A stretch of DNA of 9,157 nt, taken from NCBI GenBank assembly GCA_031430315.1, contig JANPBI010000090.1:1-9157 (forward strand), read 5' to 3'. Both the position numbers and the translations under genes were made by a program. This stretch comes from JAJNPS01 sp031430315 (GTDB taxonomy: Bacteria > Pseudomonadota > Alphaproteobacteria > Rhodobacterales > Rhodobacteraceae). Under the pieces are notes generated by a model. It searched no databases and was not told the DNA's origin. It saw nothing but the letters and a program-made list of their open reading frames with translations. The first letter of the stretch is position 1, and each line of letters starts with the position of its first letter. Shown here in pieces: positions 7,154-9,157 of the stretch.

Positions 7154-8053
7154 CTATTTCGTCAGCCCGTCCGCAATCGTCTGCGACGTCACCCGCAAAA
7201 GGTCGAGGTAGGTCGGGACTGGGCCGTCCGCCTCGGTCAGACTGTCCACATAAAGAACGCCGCCATAGGCTGCACCGGTTTCGCGGGCGACCTGTTCAGC
7301 GGGGTCCTGGCTGACCGTGCTTTCGCAAAAGATCGACGGAATCCCGTTTTCGCGCACCGCGTCGATCACCTTGCGCACCTGTTGCGGAGTCCCTTGGGAA
7401 TCAGCGTTGATCGGCCAGAGATACAGTTCCTTCATCTGGAAATCGCGCGCCAGATAGCTGAACGCGCCTTCACAGGATGCCAGCCAGCGCCTGTCTTCGG
7501 GCACCGCCAAGACAGCAGCGCGAAGCGGGGCAATGGCGGCGGTGATCTCGGCCTTGTAGGCTTCGGCATTCGCGGCATAAGTCGCGGTGTTTTCTGGGTC
7601 ATGCTCTGACAAGGCGTCACGGATGTTGTCGACATAGACCAGCGCGTTTTCCAGGCTCATCCAGGCATGCGGGTTCGGCTTGCCGGAATAATCTCCTTCG
7701 GCGATTGACATCGGCACGATTCCATCGGTCAGCACGGCGCTGGGCACATCGGTCAGGTTACCAAAGAACTGTTCGAACCACCGTTCCAGATTGAGTCCGT
7801 TCCACAAGATCAGGTCTGCATCTTGCGCCCGGATGATGTCGCCGGGCGTAGGTTCATAGCCGTGGATCTCGGCCCCCGCCTTGGTGATGGATTCTACCAC
7901 CGCGGCGTCGCCCGCCACATTGCGGGCCATGTCCGCGATGATGGTAAATGTGGTGACCACCTTGAATTCAGGGTCTTTGGCAAGGGTCGGCGTGGCCAGC
8001 ATGACCGTACCTGCCAGCACCAGTATGAACCGTCGCAGGGAAGCCGCGGTCAT
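7154..8053 (-). CDS. sitA: Periplasmic Mn/Fe-binding protein of the ABC transporter (SitA/YfeA-like)
   Basis: This is a 299-residue cluster A-I (ZnuA/PsaA/YfeA) substrate-binding protein. A Sec signal peptide covers about residues 1-25, with cleavage likely after TPTLA; no lipobox Cys is seen, so the protein should be soluble in the periplasm. The four expected metal ligands are present: H64 (IHGYEPTP), H129 (NPHAWMS), E195 (CEGAFSY) and D270 (YVDSL). Their spacing of 65, 66 and 75 residues equals that which I recall for Yersinia YfeA (H76, H141, E207, D282). Glu at the third site and the lack of a His-rich loop argue for Mn(II)/Fe(II) over zinc. YLWPINADSQGTPQQVRK at 211-228 is also typical of SitA/YfeA. 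I start it at ATG 8053 because GGAGAGA lies 4 nt upstream; a TTG start at 8068 would overlap that site. Confidence 0.94.
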   Translation of the reverse strand: MTAASLRRFILVLAGTVMLATPTLAKDPEFKVVTTFTIIADMARNVAGDAAVVESITKAGAEIHGYEPTPGDIIRAQDADLILWNGLNLERWFEQFFGNLTDVPSAVLTDGIVPMSIAEGDYSGKPNPHAWMSLENALVYVDNIRDALSEHDPENTATYAANAEAYKAEITAAIAPLRAAVLAVPEDRRWLASCEGAFSYLARDFQMKELYLWPINADSQGTPQQVRKVIDAVRENGIPSIFCESTVSQDPAEQVARETGAAYGGVLYVDSLTEADGPVPTYLDLLRVTSQTIADGLTK

Positions 8054-8057
8054 TGTA

Positions 8058-8064
8058 TCTCTCC
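8058..8064 (-). promoter_or_regulatory. Ribosome binding site of sitA
   Basis: GGAGAGA on the minus strand, 4 nt before the ATG at 8053. It is the best Shine-Dalgarno match in the operon and decides the start. The in-frame TTG at 8068 would place this site inside the coding region. Confidence 0.75.
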
Positions 8065-8089
8065 GCAAGGTGTGTCTCTCGCGCTATTG

Positions 8090-8116
8090 ATTATGAGAAC
8101 CATTCGCAATTGTAAA
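8090..8116 (-). promoter_or_regulatory. Probable promoter of the sitABCD operon
   Basis: On the minus strand, TTTACA (8116-8111, 5 of 6 to TTGACA) is followed after 15 bp by CATAAT (8095-8090, 5 of 6 to TATAAT). The spacing is shorter than the ideal 17 bp, so the promoter may be weak or need help. Transcription would start near 8083, about 30 nt before the sitA ATG. The spacer is almost entirely occupied by one of the two Fur-like boxes, so repressor binding there would block RNA polymerase. Confidence 0.5.
8093..8110. promoter_or_regulatory. Fur/Mur-like operator, promoter-proximal copy
   Basis: ATGAGAACCATTCGCAAT matches the distal copy at 8122-8139 in 16 of 18 bases. Its reverse strand (ATTGCGAATGGTTCTCAT) resembles the AT-rich Fur-family boxes with GAAT/ATTC and TCAT half-sites. 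It lies between the predicted -35 and -10 of sitA, a position where a metal-loaded repressor would shut the operon off. The sequence alone cannot tell whether Fur, Mur or Zur binds; given the transporter type I favour Fur or Mur. Confidence 0.6.
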
Positions 8117-8120
8117 CACA

Positions 8121-8139
8121 AATGATAATCATTCGCAAT
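8121..8139. promoter_or_regulatory. Fur/Mur-like operator, promoter-distal copy
   Basis: This box contains a perfect 13-bp palindrome, AATGATAATCATT at 8121-8133, which matches the core of the classical Fur consensus (GATAATGATAATCATTATC), followed by CGCAAT. The 18-bp unit at 8122-8139 repeats the proximal unit in direct orientation, 29 bp away, about 2.8 helical turns. It sits just upstream of the predicted sitA -35 element. Confidence 0.65.
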
Positions 8140-8352
8140 AACATGATCGGTCACCGGCAAGCACCCTGCCGTGATCGGGGTCGGCTAACCCCTTGAACCT
8201 GCCTTGGCGTTCTGCAGCCCGGATGAATGGTGTTACCACGGACCTGAAATCCCTCTGACGCGCGATTGCCGGTCTCGGCCCGGTGCCCCCGGGATTTGCG
8301 GCCAATCGCCCGAAGGCATCCATGATAGGGAGCGCAGCCTATGGCCATGTTG
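8140..8352. other. Intergenic region between sit operators and tRNA-Arg, no gene seen
   Basis: About 210 nt without a credible gene. The short open frames on either strand lack recognisable domains and good ribosome binding sites. An imperfect inverted repeat, TCACCGGCA (8151-8159) and TGCCGTGA (8167-8174), could form a hairpin with one bulge. It has no T-run on either side, so I do not call it a terminator. No clear terminator follows the tRNA. Confidence 0.5.
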
Positions 8353-8428
8353 TGGTGACCCCGGATGGATTCGAACCATCGACCTGCCGCTTAGGAGGCG
8401 GCCGCTCTATCCTCTGAGCTACGAGGCC
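8353..8428 (-). tRNA. tRNA-Arg, anticodon CCT
   Basis: On the minus strand the cloverleaf is complete. It has a 7-bp acceptor stem GGCCTCG/CGGGGTC with two G-T pairs, D-stem GCTC/GAGC with an 8-nt loop, anticodon stem GCCGC/GCGGC around loop CTCCTAA, a 5-nt variable loop AGGTC, and T-arm GATGG-TTCGAAT-CCATC. Discriminator A is at 8356. CCA is encoded at 8355-8353. The mature body without CCA is 73 nt. Anticodon CCT reads the AGG arginine codon, a rare codon in GC-rich alphaproteobacteria. It is transcribed toward the sit operon and away from the LacI-family gene. Confidence 0.96.
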
Positions 8429-8436
8429 TTGGCGCT

Positions 8437-8465
8437 TTCATGGTCGGAAATCCTGGCCGATGCAA
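8437..8465 (-). promoter_or_regulatory. Possible promoter of tRNA-Arg
   Basis: On the minus strand TTGCAT (8465-8460) and CATGAA (8442-8437) are 17 bp apart, with the -10 element 8 nt before the mature tRNA 5' end. The -35 fits the TTG core, but the -10 matches only three of six bases and the start would lie very close to the mature end. Tentative. Confidence 0.3.
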
Positions 8466-8543
8466 CAGGCTGCTGCCCTTTCCCACCCGACTGTGCAGGA
8501 CCCTGCCCGCTGCAAAGGGACTTGGACTTGCATCCGCTTTAGC

Positions 8544-8560
8544 GATACGACTGACGTATC
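8544..8560. promoter_or_regulatory. 17-bp dyad upstream of the LacI-family gene, candidate operator
   Basis: GATACG-ACTGA-CGTATC is a perfect 6-bp inverted repeat with a 5-nt spacer, ending 23 nt before the proposed TTG start at 8584. Its position fits an autoregulatory operator in the promoter or leader. It has an odd-length spacer and lacks the central CG of typical LacI-family operators, so another regulator is possible. Confidence 0.4.
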
Positions 8561-8573
8561 ACTCGGATCAGTC

Positions 8574-8577
8574 AGGA
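8574..8577 (+). promoter_or_regulatory. Ribosome binding site deciding the TTG start of the LacI-family gene
   Basis: AGGA lies 6 nt before TTG 8584. No ATG or GTG occurs in frame in a suitable place: the first in-frame ATG is inside the recognition helix (MTVSRV) and would destroy the DNA-binding domain. Confidence 0.55.
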
Positions 8578-8583
8578 CTTCCC

Positions 8584-9157
8584 TTGACCAAAGCCAGTTC
8601 TCTCGACCCCAAACGCCCCTTGACGCTGCGCGATGTGTCCGAGGCTTCGGGGGTCAGTGAAATGACGGTCAGCCGGGTCTTGCGCAATCGCGGCGATGTA
8701 TCAGGGACCACCCGTGAGCGCGTACTGGAGGCGGCCCGCACGCTTGGTTATGTGCCGAACAAGATCGCAGGTGCGCTCGCCTCACAGCGGGTCAATCTCG
8801 TAGGCGTGGTAATCCCGTCCCTGTCGAACCTGGTCTTCCCCGAGGTGCTGACGGGTATTTCAGACGTGCTCGTCGATACTGGTCTGCAGCCGGTTGTCGG
8901 CGTGACCAACTATCAGCCTGACCGCGAGGAACAGGTGATCTACGAAATGCTGTCCTGGCGGCCGTCTGGCCTGATTGTCGCAGGGCTGGAACATACCGCC
9001 GCCGCCCGCGCGATGATGGCGCAGTCCGGCATCCCGATCGTCGAGATCATGGATATCGACGGCGAGGCGGTGGACAGCGCCATCATCGCGCGGGCGGCGG
9101 CGGTATGTTCCAGCCCTGCGACAATCAGGCCAGACGGCCGCCAGGACAGCATTTCGT
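8584..9157 (+). CDS. LacI-family transcriptional repressor, GntR-like; 3' part missing and replaced by fold-back sequence
   Basis: The N-terminal half of a LacI/GalR-family repressor. The helix-turn-helix TLRDVSEASGVSEMTVSRVL is at 14-33, a GYVPN turn at 55-59, hinge helix KIAGALASQR at 60-69, and the start of the periplasmic-binding-like sensor domain from VGVVIPSLSNLVFPEVLTGI. The core VIPSLSNLVFPEVL, the MLSWRPSGLI block at 122-131 and GIPIVEIMD at 149-157 closely resemble E. coli GntR, the gluconate repressor, so a sugar-acid regulon is a reasonable guess. The start is TTG 8584. Authentic sequence ends near residue 164 (EAVDS). From 9077 the DNA is the exact reverse complement of 8942-9022, and the 26 residues read through it (AIIARAAAVCSS...) match nothing expected. 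A full protein would be about 340 residues. No target operon is visible in the window. Confidence 0.85.
   Translation, partial: MTKASSLDPKRPLTLRDVSEASGVSEMTVSRVLRNRGDVSGTTRERVLEAARTLGYVPNKIAGALASQRVNLVGVVIPSLSNLVFPEVLTGISDVLVDTGLQPVVGVTNYQPDREEQVIYEMLSWRPSGLIVAGLEHTAAARAMMAQSGIPIVEIMDIDGEAVDSAIIARAAAVCSSPATIRPDGRQDSIS
8942..9157. repeat. Perfect 81-bp inverted repeat at the window end (fold-back)
   Basis: Bases 8942-9022 and 9077-9157 are exact reverse complements over all 81 positions, separated by 54 nt (9023-9076). The left arm lies in a normal LacI-family reading frame; the right arm interrupts it at the expected EAVDS position. The repeat runs to the last base of the window. A long perfect arm at a sequence end inside a conserved gene is what template-switch or fold-back chimeras and assembly errors produce. 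A natural inverted duplication is possible but less likely. Confidence 0.97.

Noticed and set aside
8151..8174. Hairpin TCACCGGCA/TGCCGTGA as terminator of the tRNA transcript
   Set aside because: It has a bulge, no T-run on either side, and lies about 180 nt beyond the tRNA end.
8353..8428. tRNA-Arg as an integration site for a mobile element
   Set aside because: No integrase, no direct repeat of the tRNA 3' end within the window, and neighbouring genes look like ordinary chromosomal genes.
8495..8506. Short palindrome GCAGG-AC-CCTGC upstream of the LacI-family gene
   Set aside because: Only 5-bp GC-rich arms in a GC-rich intergenic stretch; likely to occur by chance and not near a convincing promoter.
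8519..8530. Tandem GGACTT repeat
   Set aside because: Two 6-nt copies only; too short to support a function.
1..9157. CRISPR arrays, insertion sequences, toxin-antitoxin or defence genes
   Set aside because: No regularly spaced repeats, transposase motifs or defence domains were seen; apart from the terminal fold-back the window is ordinary chromosomal content.

Overview
The window looks like an alphaproteobacterium, most likely Rhodobacterales/Roseobacter group. The evidence is the GC-rich coding DNA, an 816-residue GyrB with the long C-terminal insertion, the recF-to-gyrB arrangement that often lies near the replication origin in this class, and a SitABCD/YfeABCD-type metal transporter behind Fur-family-like operators. 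This placement comes from reading the proteins, not from a database search.

Positions 1-4468 (+ strand) are the replication/repair block. It starts with the 3' part of recF (N-terminus cut off by the window edge). Two small genes follow closely, a GNAT acetyltransferase and a LysE/RhtB-type exporter. Then comes gyrB with its own sigma-70-like promoter. recF, the GNAT gene and the lysE-type gene are nearly contiguous (9-10 nt gaps), so they probably share a transcript.

Positions 4580-8053 (- strand, convergent with gyrB) hold a complete four-gene ABC importer operon, sitA-sitB-sitC-sitD. sitA encodes a periplasmic binding protein with a His-His-Glu-Asp metal site, sitB the ATPase, and sitC and sitD two paralogous membrane permeases. 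The last three genes are joined by two ATGA overlaps. A weak hairpin plus T-run follows sitD. Upstream of sitA lie two near-identical 18-bp Fur/Mur-like boxes, 29 bp apart. One overlaps the predicted promoter, which suggests repression when metal is sufficient. The binding-site residues and the two-permease layout point to Mn(II)/Fe(II) rather than zinc.

Positions 8353-8428 (- strand) are tRNA-Arg(CCT) with an encoded CCA. From 8584 (+ strand, divergent from the tRNA) runs a LacI-family repressor resembling the gluconate repressor GntR. It is not intact: from 9077 to the end, the sequence is an exact reverse complement of 8942-9022 (81/81 bases, 54-nt loop). The last 81 bases therefore look like a fold-back chimera at a contig end, not natural repressor sequence.

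I found no clearly novel system. The points most worth a second look are the terminal fold-back, the paired metal-response operators, and the dyad just upstream of the LacI-type gene.
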